Shown: piece after piece, positions 45,049 to 53,618 of the stretch
Layout: each line of letters starts with the position of its first letter
Position numbering within the stretch: the stretch's first letter is position 1
Assembly (NCBI RefSeq): GCF_900111235.1
Contig: NZ_FOJI01000003.1
Span: 310,001-374,000 of the forward strand
Source: [Clostridium] fimetarium
GTDB taxonomy: Bacteria > Bacillota > Clostridia > Lachnospirales > Lachnospiraceae
DNA length: 64,000 nucleotides
Direction: 5' to 3'
Notes under the pieces: model-generated
The model's input: the letters and a program-made list of their open reading frames with translations, nothing else
Databases searched by the model: none
Told to the model about the DNA's origin: nothing
Translations under genes and position numbers: made by a program

Positions 45049-45405
45049 ACAAAGGTTTTATTGTTCAGTAAGGAAAATTAAGTTATATTGATATTCTAAA
45101 GCTATGTAGCAAGGGCATTGTTGATAATTGTTTAGGAAACAATGTAGGGGCATCATATGCTATTTGCCAGTTTAGGTGATCAGATAAATAATTATAACAT
45201 TGGGACCTCTGCTACCCCAAATGGGCAGCCAGGAAATCCATTTAACTGTTTAAAAGCCATCATTAGCACTGCTGATATGAATATAAATAAAGAGATTTGT
45301 AAAGCACTAAACGCCGCTGGATATAGTACAGATATCATAAATGATGACAATATTCCTATGGATCTGGTACATCCTATTCCAAAAAATGAGGGGATTGATA
45401 CATAA
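45049..45405 (+). pseudogene. Decayed, internally deleted copy of the 542-residue orphan
   Basis: The first part (from acaaaggttttattg) matches 41531-41640 with scattered changes, one of which makes the in-frame GAA a TAA stop at 45069-45071. It then jumps to sequence matching about 41934-42146. The missing 293 bp lie between two copies of accatatg in the intact gene (41634 and 41927), so the deletion is a direct-repeat event and shifts the frame. An 82-codon open frame at 45157-45405 survives but lacks most of the protein. The matching part is still over 90% identical by eye, so duplication is recent. Confidence 0.85.
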
Positions 45406-45444
45406 TGGGTAGATATAGAATCTAAGAAACAGAAAACAACATAA

Positions 45445-45476
45445 GAAAGCGCGACCAGAAATATGATCGCACTTTA
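45445..45476. terminator. Weak hairpin after the ABC ATPase fragment
   Basis: aaagcgcga pairs with tcgcacttt with one A/C mismatch around a 14-base loop. The minus side reads on as CTTTCTTATGTTG, so it could end transcription of the ABC fragment at 45529-45915. Confidence 0.4.
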
Positions 45477-45528
45477 CACCCCATGGTCCCTCTTCAATTT
45501 TTCCTTACGAACTCCATGATAAACAAAG

Positions 45529-45915
45529 TTATTTTAAAGTTGTGGATATAAAATATTCTTCAAGGGAGTTATATTTCATTTTTATTGAGCTCAAATTCTC
45601 TTCCTTTGCTATTATCTCCCCATCATCAATAATGATAGCACGATTACAAAATCTCTCAGCTGCATCTAGCATATGCGTCGACAATATAATTGCATTTCCT
45701 TTATTGGCATACTCTATCAGGATTTTTTTTATTACAGCTAAACTTATTGGATCTAAACCTGAAATATATTCATCCATGAGAAGAAGTTTAGGTTTTAAAA
45801 TAAGAGAACACATAAGTTGTGTTTTTTTCTTCATTCCCAGTGAATATTCGGATATTGTAATGTTTTTATACTTATCCATCTCAAATACTTTCATTAATTC
45901 AAGAATCGTTCTCAT
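45529..45915 (-). pseudogene. ABC transporter ATPase fragment lacking Walker A
   Basis: 128 residues. The signature 'SEYSLGMKKKTQL', Walker B 'LLLMDEYISGLDP' and H-loop 'LSTHMLDAAERF' are present, but the Walker A and Q-loop that should lie about 60-100 residues before the signature are missing. Upstream sequence carries only a short in-frame-stopped leftover ('MKRGTDLNENVDYRI'). It is therefore a 5'-truncated remnant of an antibiotic-exporter-type ATPase; no permease gene is beside it. Confidence 0.8.
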
Positions 45916-46164
45916 CTATTCTATAATCCACATTTTCATTCAAATCCGTACCCCTTTTCATAAACAATAACAAGAGAAAATCCTCTCTCATCGCATAATA
46001 TTTTCCCAATTTTAACCAATTATACCACCTAACCACAAATCTTCATAGTAATATTAGTTGCAAAACATACACACTATCGGTCTTCCCACGACAATATGTC
46101 CAATAGCTTTGATTTGTACTTTTAAAAAAACTCATTACAAGCATCTCTTTTAAAGACGAGCGCA
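45916..46164. other. Gene-free stretch holding remnants of a degraded locus
   Basis: I see no intact gene. A promoter-like ttgtgg ... tataat pair, in minus orientation near 46015-46035, could drive the ABC ATPase fragment. The flanking broken gene and the foreign-looking hairpin at 46165-46218 suggest decay or insertion here. Confidence 0.4.
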
Positions 46165-46218
46165 TGTCAAAGTGTCCCCAGTGAATCATAATTTATGATT
46201 CACTGGGGACACCTGACA
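46165..46218. repeat. Long perfect hairpin with TGTCA ends
   Basis: A perfect 19-bp stem, gtgtccccagtgaatcata with its complement, closes a 3-base loop (46172-46212). It is flanked by tgtca on the left and tgaca on the right, so the whole element is an interrupted inverted repeat. GC-richer than its surroundings. This resembles palindromic REP-like or small transposable elements; it sits just past the uxuA stop and may also act as a terminator. Confidence 0.7.
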
Positions 46219-46224
46219 ATAATC

Positions 46225-47292
46225 CTATTTTTTTTGCAGCGACTCCCAAATCCCATTCAGATAAGCAATCCCTAAAGCTCTGTCATACAATCCATATCCA
46301 GGTCTTGCCTTCTCATTCCATATCATTCTACCATGATCTGGCCTTATACAGCCATCAAATCCAGTTTCAAAAAATGCACGCATAATTTCATACATATCCA
46401 AACTTCCGTCTGAGGATAAATGTGATGACTCTCTAAATTTTCTATAACCCAGATATTTTACATTTCTTACATGGGCACAGGCAATTCTATTCATTTCACC
46501 AAAATGACGAATAATTTCAGGAATATTATTATCTGGTGAAGAACCAAGTGACCCTGTACATAGACAAAGGCTGTTGGCTGGACTATCCACTAATTTCACA
46601 ATCTTATCAAAACCCTCTTGTGAATGTGCAATTCTTGGTAACCCAAACAATGGCCAAGCGGGATCATCTGGATGAACTGCCATTCTGATACCAGATTCTT
46701 CACATACGGGAATTACTCGTTCTAGAAAATATTTATAATTTTCAAGAAGATTCTCTTCATTTATATTTTTATAGATCTCTAAAGTATGTTCAAGTTCTTT
46801 TAAGCGTTCCGGTTCCCAACCAGGAAGAGTGAAACCATTACAATTTTTAATTGTATCTTCAACTAATTTTAGTGGAGTTGTTCCTTTTAAATCTTCTTCA
46901 TCATAAAACAAAGCATTGGAACCATCACCTATTTCATGTGCCAGATCAGTTCTTAGCCAATCAAATACTGGCATAAAGTTATATACGATAACTTTAATTC
47001 CACACTGTGCCAGATTTCTAATGGTCTGTATATAATTTTCAATGTATTGATCACGGGTTGTAAGTCCCATTTTTATATCTTCATGAACATTTACACTTTC
47101 AATCACTTCTACTTCTAGTCCCTGTTCATTCACATGCTTCACATAGTCTTTTATCACATCTAGAGGCCATACTTCTCCAGCTTTATATTGATCAAGAACA
47201 CCCATCAACCCAACACAACCAGGAATTTGACGGATTTGTTCTAGGGTAACACTGTCATTACCTTCACCGTACCAGCGAAATGTCATCTTCAT
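46225..47292 (-). CDS. uxuA: Mannonate dehydratase
   Basis: 355 residues, the normal length for UxuA. It converts D-mannonate to 2-keto-3-deoxy-D-gluconate (EC 4.2.1.8) in hexuronate breakdown. Family features are the opening '[11 protein letters not shown]' and '[13 protein letters not shown]', the metal-binding region '[18 protein letters not shown]', '[19 protein letters not shown]' and the terminal '[19 protein letters not shown]'. AGGAGG precedes the ATG. It is the last gene of the operon, 12 bp after the YhcH-family gene. No uxaC or uxuB is in the window. Confidence 0.95.
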   Translation of the reverse strand: MKMTFRWYGEGNDSVTLEQIRQIPGCVGLMGVLDQYKAGEVWPLDVIKDYVKHVNEQGLEVEVIESVNVHEDIKMGLTTRDQYIENYIQTIRNLAQCGIKVIVYNFMPVFDWLRTDLAHEIGDGSNALFYDEEDLKGTTPLKLVEDTIKNCNGFTLPGWEPERLKELEHTLEIYKNINEENLLENYKYFLERVIPVCEESGIRMAVHPDDPAWPLFGLPRIAHSQEGFDKIVKLVDSPANSLCLCTGSLGSSPDNNIPEIIRHFGEMNRIACAHVRNVKYLGYRKFRESSHLSSDGSLDMYEIMRAFFETGFDGCIRPDHGRMIWNEKARPGYGLYDRALGIAYLNGIWESLQKK

Positions 47293-47304
47293 AAAATTAT
47301 CCTC

Positions 47305-47760
47305 CTATACTCTTACCTTAACTACGATTTTTCTTACTTCGCAAGGTTCATTATCTATGCATCTTGGCTTGTGTGCATCTTCTGGCGCAACTACTGCAAA
47401 ATCTCCAGTACTTAACAAAATACTACCACCACTACTTGGTTCCTTGAAAAAAACCAAATCATTATCTGCATCATATGGCGCTTGTGTTTCCATACCATGT
47501 CTTAAAGCATATCCGAATTGTTCTTTTCCCTTAACTACGTATTGTATGTCAAAATACTTGTCATGAGCTTCATATTTACAGTCACTGGCTGGCATTGTCG
47601 TGTACTCTTGCACATTTGCAAATATATCATCACCTTTTATAAGAACTTTTCCCAATGGCAATTCCATTAAATTCTCATTCTTTAAAAAATTAAATGCTAT
47701 GTTAAATTTTTCTTCCAAATAATTATATTTATCTGCTAATTTTAATGTTGTTGTAAGCAT
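47305..47760 (-). CDS. YhcH/YjgK/YiaL-family cupin protein
   Basis: 151 residues of the DUF386 family, a cupin-like fold linked to sugar-acid and sialic-acid catabolism (YiaL in the E. coli yiaK-S operon, YhcH beside nan genes). Conserved elements include 'EAHDKYFDIQYVVKGKEQFG' and 'DFAVVAPEDAHKPRC'. Some members act as anomerases. AGGAG precedes the ATG. It lies between the HExxH gene and uxuA on one strand with short gaps, so it probably helps present the right anomer or lactone form of the sugar acid. The exact substrate is inferred. Confidence 0.87.
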   Translation of the reverse strand: MLTTTLKLADKYNYLEEKFNIAFNFLKNENLMELPLGKVLIKGDDIFANVQEYTTMPASDCKYEAHDKYFDIQYVVKGKEQFGYALRHGMETQAPYDADNDLVFFKEPSSGGSILLSTGDFAVVAPEDAHKPRCIDNEPCEVRKIVVKVRV

Positions 47761-47807
47761 AATTACTCCTTCTAAATTTTATTATTAGTCTTTTACCTAT
47801 GGATTTT

Positions 47808-48587
47808 TTAGTTTGTTTTATATTCGGTTTTATATTCGGTATCATTTACTATTTCTATAATACTTTCATATAGGGCTGTGGCTGCTTCCTTGTTATATCC
47901 ATACATCAGAATTACATCAAAAACAAATGGAGAATAGTTCAATTTCAATAATTCTTTAGCAAAAGACATGCCTGCAATCTCTCCAAGACATATAATTCTA
48001 GATAGATTAGAAAATGGTTTTTTCCAAAGTTCAATTTTCTCAGTTTGAGTATATATGGTATTCTTTTTATGAAACTCTATACCATGAAATATCTCATGGG
48101 CTAATAATAAATGATAGATATCAATATCTCCTAACAGTTCTTTTATCCCTTGATCCTTAATTAAGGGTTCTGCTTTTTTAATGGTATCCATAAAAATTGT
48201 GATCTTTTTGGGTTCCATATATTGAGCAAATATAACATAATCTCCACCATTTGGCATATCCTGGGTATCAACCTCAAGTTCCAAATTGCTAGCGATATCT
48301 TCCATTGTATGATTTTCATACTTTGCCGAAATTAAAACCGCCTCATATACACCACATTGGGTTGATTTTTTAATATATTCTCTTTTTTCTGTCAAATCAA
48401 ATTTTCCGTCTAGTGGTTCTTTTGAAAATGCATACATTCCCCAATCTTCATCAGAAAGTTTTAATAAATTAGTAATGATCATAGTAAGGGGTAACACGGT
48501 CTTGCTTTCTTCTAGAATGCTGACAGCCGATGTTGAACTTCCAAAAATTGATTTGATAAGACTTTTTCCATTATCACTTAGCATCAT
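47808..48587 (-). CDS. HExxH-motif protein, unknown
   Basis: 259 residues without a signal peptide or membrane helix. The segment 'LLLAHEIFHGIEFHKKN' contains a zinc-protease-type HExxH with another Glu two residues later. The N-terminal region is mixed alpha/beta and I recognise no family. It lies between the hydantoinase/oxoprolinase-like gene and the YhcH gene in the same orientation, with AAGGAG before the ATG, so it is part of the sugar-acid operon. A protease there is unexpected; the motif could instead bind metal for a different reaction. Confidence 0.65.
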   Translation of the reverse strand: MMLSDNGKSLIKSIFGSSTSAVSILEESKTVLPLTMIITNLLKLSDEDWGMYAFSKEPLDGKFDLTEKREYIKKSTQCGVYEAVLISAKYENHTMEDIASNLELEVDTQDMPNGGDYVIFAQYMEPKKITIFMDTIKKAEPLIKDQGIKELLGDIDIYHLLLAHEIFHGIEFHKKNTIYTQTEKIELWKKPFSNLSRIICLGEIAGMSFAKELLKLNYSPFVFDVILMYGYNKEAATALYESIIEIVNDTEYKTEYKTN

Positions 48588-48665
48588 AATAACTCCTTTT
48601 GCTATACAAGTTAGTTGAACATTAGCTGTAAATCAACAATTCTTATTTTAACCTATATTTTATTT

Positions 48666-50795
48666 TTATAACTGATTCTTAGCACCAACAATAATTACAT
48701 CTTCATTACCATCAACCATTTGCATTTCAATATCCATAAGCATTAAAATCTGTTCTAAATCAATAGAACCATTAAAATCCATTACTCTTGCCCCAACACA
48801 TATGTAATAATCTGGTCTTAGTATTGCATCAGCTTTGAATATTGACAGTTCTTCCCACATTCCTGTAACAATACTTCTGTAGGAAGTAGCCTTTGTTATA
48901 CGTACATTACCATCTGTTCTTTGGACTTTAATAAATCCTTTTTTATCAAGAATTCTTAGTGGATTCTTGCTCTTATTTTCAATGCTAAATACATAGAAAT
49001 TATTCGTCTGTCCTACTAGTTTTACATCTTCCAACTTAGCCCTAAGATCTTCTGACGCAAGTGCTTTCGCCTCAGCTTGACTACATTCTTTAAGAAGATC
49101 CGTGGTTTTAACTTCTGTGGAACCAATTGCAATTGCAGTAAGTTTTGATGTCTGTGAATCAATTTCAATATGAACTTCAACTGAACCTGGTTCCGCACCA
49201 CTTTCAACTGCCATATTAATTGCCTCAATTTTAATACGCTTTATATCTTCTGATGTTGGATTAGGCACAACTCGCTCAACTACATCTCTTACCATTGCAA
49301 GTGCAACACCAATTGATGAAATAACTTCTGCATTCTCAGGAACACTATACTTGATATTCATTTTATCTGAACAAAATCCAATCAGTGCTTTCGCACCACC
49401 ACCTACTCCTACCAAAGAGATTTGATCATGTTCTAACTTATATTTTTCTGCAAGCCCCATAATAACAGGTTTTATTTTTTCATAGGATCTTGAGAGTATC
49501 TGAGTCGCAACCTCTTCAACAGTTACTCCAATATAATCAGCAATTGGCTGCATTGCTTTTTTCGCTGAATTGATATTACCATAAGAAAAATCAGTAGGTT
49601 CCACTAGACCGAGTACGTTAGCGGCACAACTATTAGTTATAGTAATTCTCTTACCACTGGCTAGTTTAATTGCCACGTAATCATCTGGATCACCTTCTTT
49701 GGGTGAGAAAAATTCAAGTTGTGGATTAACTATCTCTGCTTCATCGGTATAAACTGCATAGTCAAGTCCTGCGATATGTGCAGATCGTGGTCCTACATCA
49801 TGAACACCATTCTTATTCACTCGTATCATACTTCCGCCAGCCACGCCTAACACCTGAACATCAAGTGAACTGATATAGGTTCTGTGTCCACCTACGATTG
49901 AGTAATCAATTGCAGGGCGTCCATTTTTGATAACCCCAATATTCGTTGTAGTTCCACCTACTTCAAAGTAGACACCATTCGATGCTCTTAAATACATAAG
50001 GGATCCCATTACACTAGCTGCAGGTCCTGAAAGCATTGTGAGAACCGGTCTTTTTTTCATTTCATTGATTTCCATTACACCACCGTCACCACGCATAATC
50101 ATGAGTGGAACAGATACACCAGCCTTACGAACTCCCTCTTCTGTGGAGTTTGCAGTGTTGAGCATTTTAGGAAGTATGCTTGCATTAATTGCGGCAGTTC
50201 TAGTTCTTCTTTTCAGTCCATAAAGTTTTGTGATATCGGAAGCGATTGTAGTTTCAAGACCCATTTCATTATGAGCAACATCATATACAAACTGCTCACC
50301 TGCAATATCATCTACTCCAAATGCTTCTGATGCAACGATTACTTCTGCACCCTGTTTTTGTAATTCTTCGACTACTCTTCTTACCGTTTTTCTATCTATG
50401 TCTTGAGATTTAATATATTTATTTTTAATAATTATTTTTTTACCTGAACCAAGATCAATATTTCTCAATCTCGATTGCGGTCTTGACAGAATACTTTCAA
50501 TACCTTTGAAACCCATTCCAATAACACCAACTGTTGCCACATCACCTTCAATCAAAGCATTTGTAGCCTGAGTAGTACTATGTGCAACAAATATTACATC
50601 TTCTGGAGCTATATCGTTTTCCTTGAGACAATTTTGAAATGCTGCCACAACCCCAGCTGCTACGCCAGTTTTATCATTATGTGTAGTTTTCACTGATGAT
50701 TTACCAATAATCTGATGAGTTGCGTTATCAATTGCCACTGCTTTTGTGTGAGTACCACCCACATCAATTCCCATTCTTACCATTTTTCTATCCAT
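48666..50795 (-). CDS. Hydantoinase/oxoprolinase (HyuA)-family protein
   Basis: 709 residues, the usual length for HyuA-like subunits. The N-terminal ATPase motif 'MGIDVGGTHTKAVAID' and later 'GGTTTNIGVIKNG' match the ASKHA-fold ATPases of the family, which ATP-dependently open cyclic amides such as hydantoins and 5-oxoproline or form part of acetone/acetophenone carboxylases. No HyuB partner is present, so it may act alone on a lactam, lactone or carboxylate. The ATG at 50795 follows AAGGAG; codons at 50822 lie in the transporter gene. It is coupled to the transporter gene, 19 bp downstream. Confidence 0.85.
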   Translation of the reverse strand: MDRKMVRMGIDVGGTHTKAVAIDNATHQIIGKSSVKTTHNDKTGVAAGVVAAFQNCLKENDIAPEDVIFVAHSTTQATNALIEGDVATVGVIGMGFKGIESILSRPQSRLRNIDLGSGKKIIIKNKYIKSQDIDRKTVRRVVEELQKQGAEVIVASEAFGVDDIAGEQFVYDVAHNEMGLETTIASDITKLYGLKRRTRTAAINASILPKMLNTANSTEEGVRKAGVSVPLMIMRGDGGVMEINEMKKRPVLTMLSGPAASVMGSLMYLRASNGVYFEVGGTTTNIGVIKNGRPAIDYSIVGGHRTYISSLDVQVLGVAGGSMIRVNKNGVHDVGPRSAHIAGLDYAVYTDEAEIVNPQLEFFSPKEGDPDDYVAIKLASGKRITITNSCAANVLGLVEPTDFSYGNINSAKKAMQPIADYIGVTVEEVATQILSRSYEKIKPVIMGLAEKYKLEHDQISLVGVGGGAKALIGFCSDKMNIKYSVPENAEVISSIGVALAMVRDVVERVVPNPTSEDIKRIKIEAINMAVESGAEPGSVEVHIEIDSQTSKLTAIAIGSTEVKTTDLLKECSQAEAKALASEDLRAKLEDVKLVGQTNNFYVFSIENKSKNPLRILDKKGFIKVQRTDGNVRITKATSYRSIVTGMWEELSIFKADAILRPDYYICVGARVMDFNGSIDLEQILMLMDIEMQMVDGNEDVIIVGAKNQL

Positions 50796-50814
50796 GATAT
50801 AATTCTCCTTTTCA

Positions 50815-52158
50815 TTAACCAAACATCACGTAAGTAATAATCTGTAGGATGCAACAGATTATCCAACCTGTAATAATACTCATCTTCAGAAATTCTTTTG
50901 TGGAAATTTTAGCATAACCAATGCCCCATACGATCCATGACTGTGTAATACAACAAGACACATTCATTACAGTTGTGGATGCTATCATTAATGGTGCCAA
51001 ATATCCTGTAGAAAATCCAATTCCTTTTAATATACCAAGAGTCGCTGCACCACATCCAAATAAGGTAAATGGTCCTCTAAATAATGCCAATGGAGCCAAT
51101 AGACAAAATACAAGAGTGATTACAAGCGTATTATTAGGAACAATCCCGCCAAGCAATGCATTAAAATATGGAATACACAATTCAGCTGCTTTATTAAACA
51201 TTGGAACCATAAGAAGGAATCCTACCAATGGTGCTGTATCAACTACACCATCAAAAAAATCTTTATTAAAAACTCTACAGGCACCGCTAAAGGTTTTTAA
51301 CTTTCCACATACAAATAATGCAAAGAATCCACCCAACAAAAATCCAAGAATAATCGGTACTTTGAAAAATATAAGCAAAATAACTGGAATAAATGGTGTC
51401 AAAAGAGATATTCCAGGAGCGTAGTTTCTCTTTTGCCTTACTGGTCTATCAGCTGCCCAAGTATGAACTTTTTTCTTTCTCATACTGAAAAGAACCAATA
51501 AGATTGTAAATCCTAACTGTACTGCTAAAGCTATTCCACCCCATTGAATATATGTTTCATAAGTATAGGTTGCTTTTCCACTTTCATTTAGGAAGAACGC
51601 TGTATACTGTCCAAATAATACTGGATTAATGAACATACCTGCTCCAATGCTCAGCATAAATACACATACTGACAATACTTTTGGAATTCCAAGTGCCATA
51701 TAGATCGGTAATATAATAACTCCAATTGCCACAACTGCACCTGCTCCAAATAGAGAAGAGAATACTAGTGTTGTTACGCAAGATAGTAAAATACATGTGA
51801 TTGCTGGTTTATCACCACCTAGTTCTGTGGTTTTACGAATTAGAGTGGATGCAATTCCTGTTTGAAGTAAAACCCTACCAAACCATGCGCCAAATACAAC
51901 ATTTACAAGAACTGTTCCCCATCCTTCTGGACCACTTTGAAAAACTTTAGTAAATGCTTGAATCCAAGTAATATTTATAATTTTCTGATTCGCTGCAATA
52001 AAATCTGGATTCGTTATAAACTTATATCCAATCATTGGTAATACAGTCCAAAGCACTGCCATAACCAACATTCCAATCATTAAGTTCCCACCCCTTGCTG
52101 CATAAATCGCTAAGCAAACAAAGGTGATTAATATTAAAACGCCAATAATATATTCCAT
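50815..52158 (-). CDS. Polytopic transporter, probable organic or sugar-acid permease
   Basis: 447 residues with about eleven membrane helices in the pattern of ion-transporter (IT) superfamily carriers such as gluconate and C4-dicarboxylate permeases. A repeated helical-hairpin layout is seen ('SSLFGAGAVVAIGVIILPIY' in the first half, 'FRGPFTLFGCGAATLGIL' in the second). The adjacent dehydrogenase, HyuA-like and uxuA genes suggest import of a sugar acid or its cyclic derivative. No binding protein is needed. It lies 46 bp after the YiaK-type gene. Confidence 0.8.
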   Translation of the reverse strand: MEYIIGVLILITFVCLAIYAARGGNLMIGMLVMAVLWTVLPMIGYKFITNPDFIAANQKIINITWIQAFTKVFQSGPEGWGTVLVNVVFGAWFGRVLLQTGIASTLIRKTTELGGDKPAITCILLSCVTTLVFSSLFGAGAVVAIGVIILPIYMALGIPKVLSVCVFMLSIGAGMFINPVLFGQYTAFFLNESGKATYTYETYIQWGGIALAVQLGFTILLVLFSMRKKKVHTWAADRPVRQKRNYAPGISLLTPFIPVILLIFFKVPIILGFLLGGFFALFVCGKLKTFSGACRVFNKDFFDGVVDTAPLVGFLLMVPMFNKAAELCIPYFNALLGGIVPNNTLVITLVFCLLAPLALFRGPFTLFGCGAATLGILKGIGFSTGYLAPLMIASTTVMNVSCCITQSWIVWGIGYAKISTKEFLKMSIITGWIICCILQIITYVMFG

Positions 52159-52204
52159 TTTATGTACCTTTTCCTTCCCATTTATGTTTCGTGTTTTTTA
52201 TTTT

Positions 52205-53212
52205 CTATTTTTCTAAAGAGATAATCTTTTCCCAAACCTCGTCAATGACAGGAATTCCATTCGCCAAATTTTCATATCTGGTATTCAGTTCAAGCTCACC
52301 TGGATAATACACTTCTCCGCCTTCTGTTACAGCTTCTGAGGATTTGATATCAGCCAAAATCTCATTCACAATGCTATCAGTAATTGCAGTGGTATTCCCT
52401 TTACTAGGATCAATCGCAATCATAATCTGTGTCAAACCAACTTCATCACCAAAGGTGCCAATCTTTGAAACAGAATTTTGATTCGTAAGCACTGTTGCAA
52501 TCAAATCTAATGCAATTGATATTCCGCTTCCTTTCCAATAACCCATTGGAACTACTCTCCATGTTTTTTCAATCTCAGCTGGATCAGTTGTTAAATTCCC
52601 ATTGGTATCATATCCACCAGGAACCGGAAGTTGATTTCCCTTAAGTCTGGCTTCTTCAATCTTTCCATAAGAGAACTGTGAAACTGCACAGTCAACTACT
52701 GCATGTTTTCCATTACTTCTTGGAATTGCCATTATAAATGGATTATTGCCAATTTTCCTGTCTTTTCCACCCCAAGCTGGCATATTAGGCATGGTGTTTG
52801 ACCAACAGATTCCAATACAACCTTGATCGGCTGCCTGCCATCCATAAGTACCACCTCGCATCCAGTGATTATTATTACCCAATGCAACTAGACCAATTCC
52901 GTTGACTTTAGCGAGTTCACAAGCTCTATCCATTGCGATTTTGGCATTGAGTGGTCCAAAACCTCTATGTCCATTCCATCTTTCAAAAGCACCCATCTGA
53001 ATCTCACAAGTTGCAATTGCTGTTGAATCAATTTCACCTTTATCCAAATATTCTATTACTCTTGCAAATCTATTGACACCATGTGAATAAATACCATCCA
53101 AACTATTCTTTGCAAATACTGTTGCAGCATTCATTGCATTCTCTTCTGAAAATCCTCTTGATACCAAAATTACTTTGAATTTTTCTACTAAATCATCATA
53201 GTTTACTCTCAT
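52205..53212 (-). CDS. YiaK-type Ldh2/malate-family dehydrogenase (2,3-diketo-L-gulonate reductase-like)
   Basis: 335 residues of the NAD(P)-dependent Ldh2 family, which has an unusual fold and includes 2,3-diketo-L-gulonate reductase (YiaK/DlgD). Conserved parts are 'DGIYSHGVNRFARVIEYLDK', the catalytic His region 'NNNHWMRGGTYGWQAADQG', 'NPFIMAIPRSNGKHAVVDCA' and 'PMGYWKGSGISIALDL'. It is closest in shape to YiaK, the first gene of the E. coli yia operon, which also contains yiaL. It is the first gene of the present operon; two LacI/CcpA-type operators lie upstream. Confidence 0.88.
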   Translation of the reverse strand: MRVNYDDLVEKFKVILVSRGFSEENAMNAATVFAKNSLDGIYSHGVNRFARVIEYLDKGEIDSTAIATCEIQMGAFERWNGHRGFGPLNAKIAMDRACELAKVNGIGLVALGNNNHWMRGGTYGWQAADQGCIGICWSNTMPNMPAWGGKDRKIGNNPFIMAIPRSNGKHAVVDCAVSQFSYGKIEEARLKGNQLPVPGGYDTNGNLTTDPAEIEKTWRVVPMGYWKGSGISIALDLIATVLTNQNSVSKIGTFGDEVGLTQIMIAIDPSKGNTTAITDSIVNEILADIKSSEAVTEGGEVYYPGELELNTRYENLANGIPVIDEVWEKIISLEK

Positions 53213-53312
53213 TATTAATCTCCTTGTGTAAATTATTAGTTGTTCTTGTGTAATATAGTTGTATGTTGTTAGTTATTTACTTAAGTAATTAGCCATTCTG
53301 CTTAAGTGTTTG

Positions 53313-53328
53313 TGAAAGCGCTTTTTCA
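53313..53328. promoter_or_regulatory. LacI/CcpA-type operator 1
   Basis: tgaaagcgctttttca, a near-palindrome centred on the CG of GCGC, lies 101 bp before the yiaK-type start. It fits both the LacI-family half-site rule and the catabolite-responsive element. The nearby LacI regulator is the first suspect. Confidence 0.65.
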
Positions 53329-53464
53329 TATTCCCAATTATATATTATGTATGTGTTATTGTCAACATACTATTAATATTTTTTAATACTTTGTGCAATT
53401 TGCACATATATTCTGCAATTATTTTATATATATAAATTATTTATTATGAATATTATCCAATATA

Positions 53465-53480
53465 TGAAAGCGCTTTTCTA
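53465..53480. promoter_or_regulatory. LacI/CcpA-type operator 2
   Basis: tgaaagcgcttttcta repeats the core of operator 1 exactly over 13 bases, 152 bp further upstream and close to the LacI gene's terminator. Confidence 0.6.
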
Positions 53481-53490
53481 CTGTTATTAA

Positions 53491-53525
53491 AAAAAGAGAC
53501 AAGATGATACATTTTGTCTCTTTTT
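53491..53525 (-). terminator. Rho-independent terminator after the LacI gene
   Basis: A perfect 12-bp stem, aaaaagagacaa with ttgtctcttttt, around an 11-base loop; the T run continues on both strands, so it can stop transcription in both directions. It lies 93 bp past the LacI stop. Confidence 0.88.
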
Positions 53526-53618
53526 AAATCATCTATACTTTTATAAATAAAATCTATTTAATAAGCATATAGATTAGCATTATTTTAAGTGTCATAACGA
53601 AAACCATACTAGTATTTT

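Larger units (their letters stand above)
53213..53486. other. Promoter region of the sugar-acid operon
   Basis: AT-rich, without a coding sequence. It contains two copies of tgaaagcgctttt (53313 and 53465), 152 bp apart, between the operon and the LacI gene. That spacing would suit looping by a tetrameric or multimeric LacI-type repressor. Confidence 0.6.
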
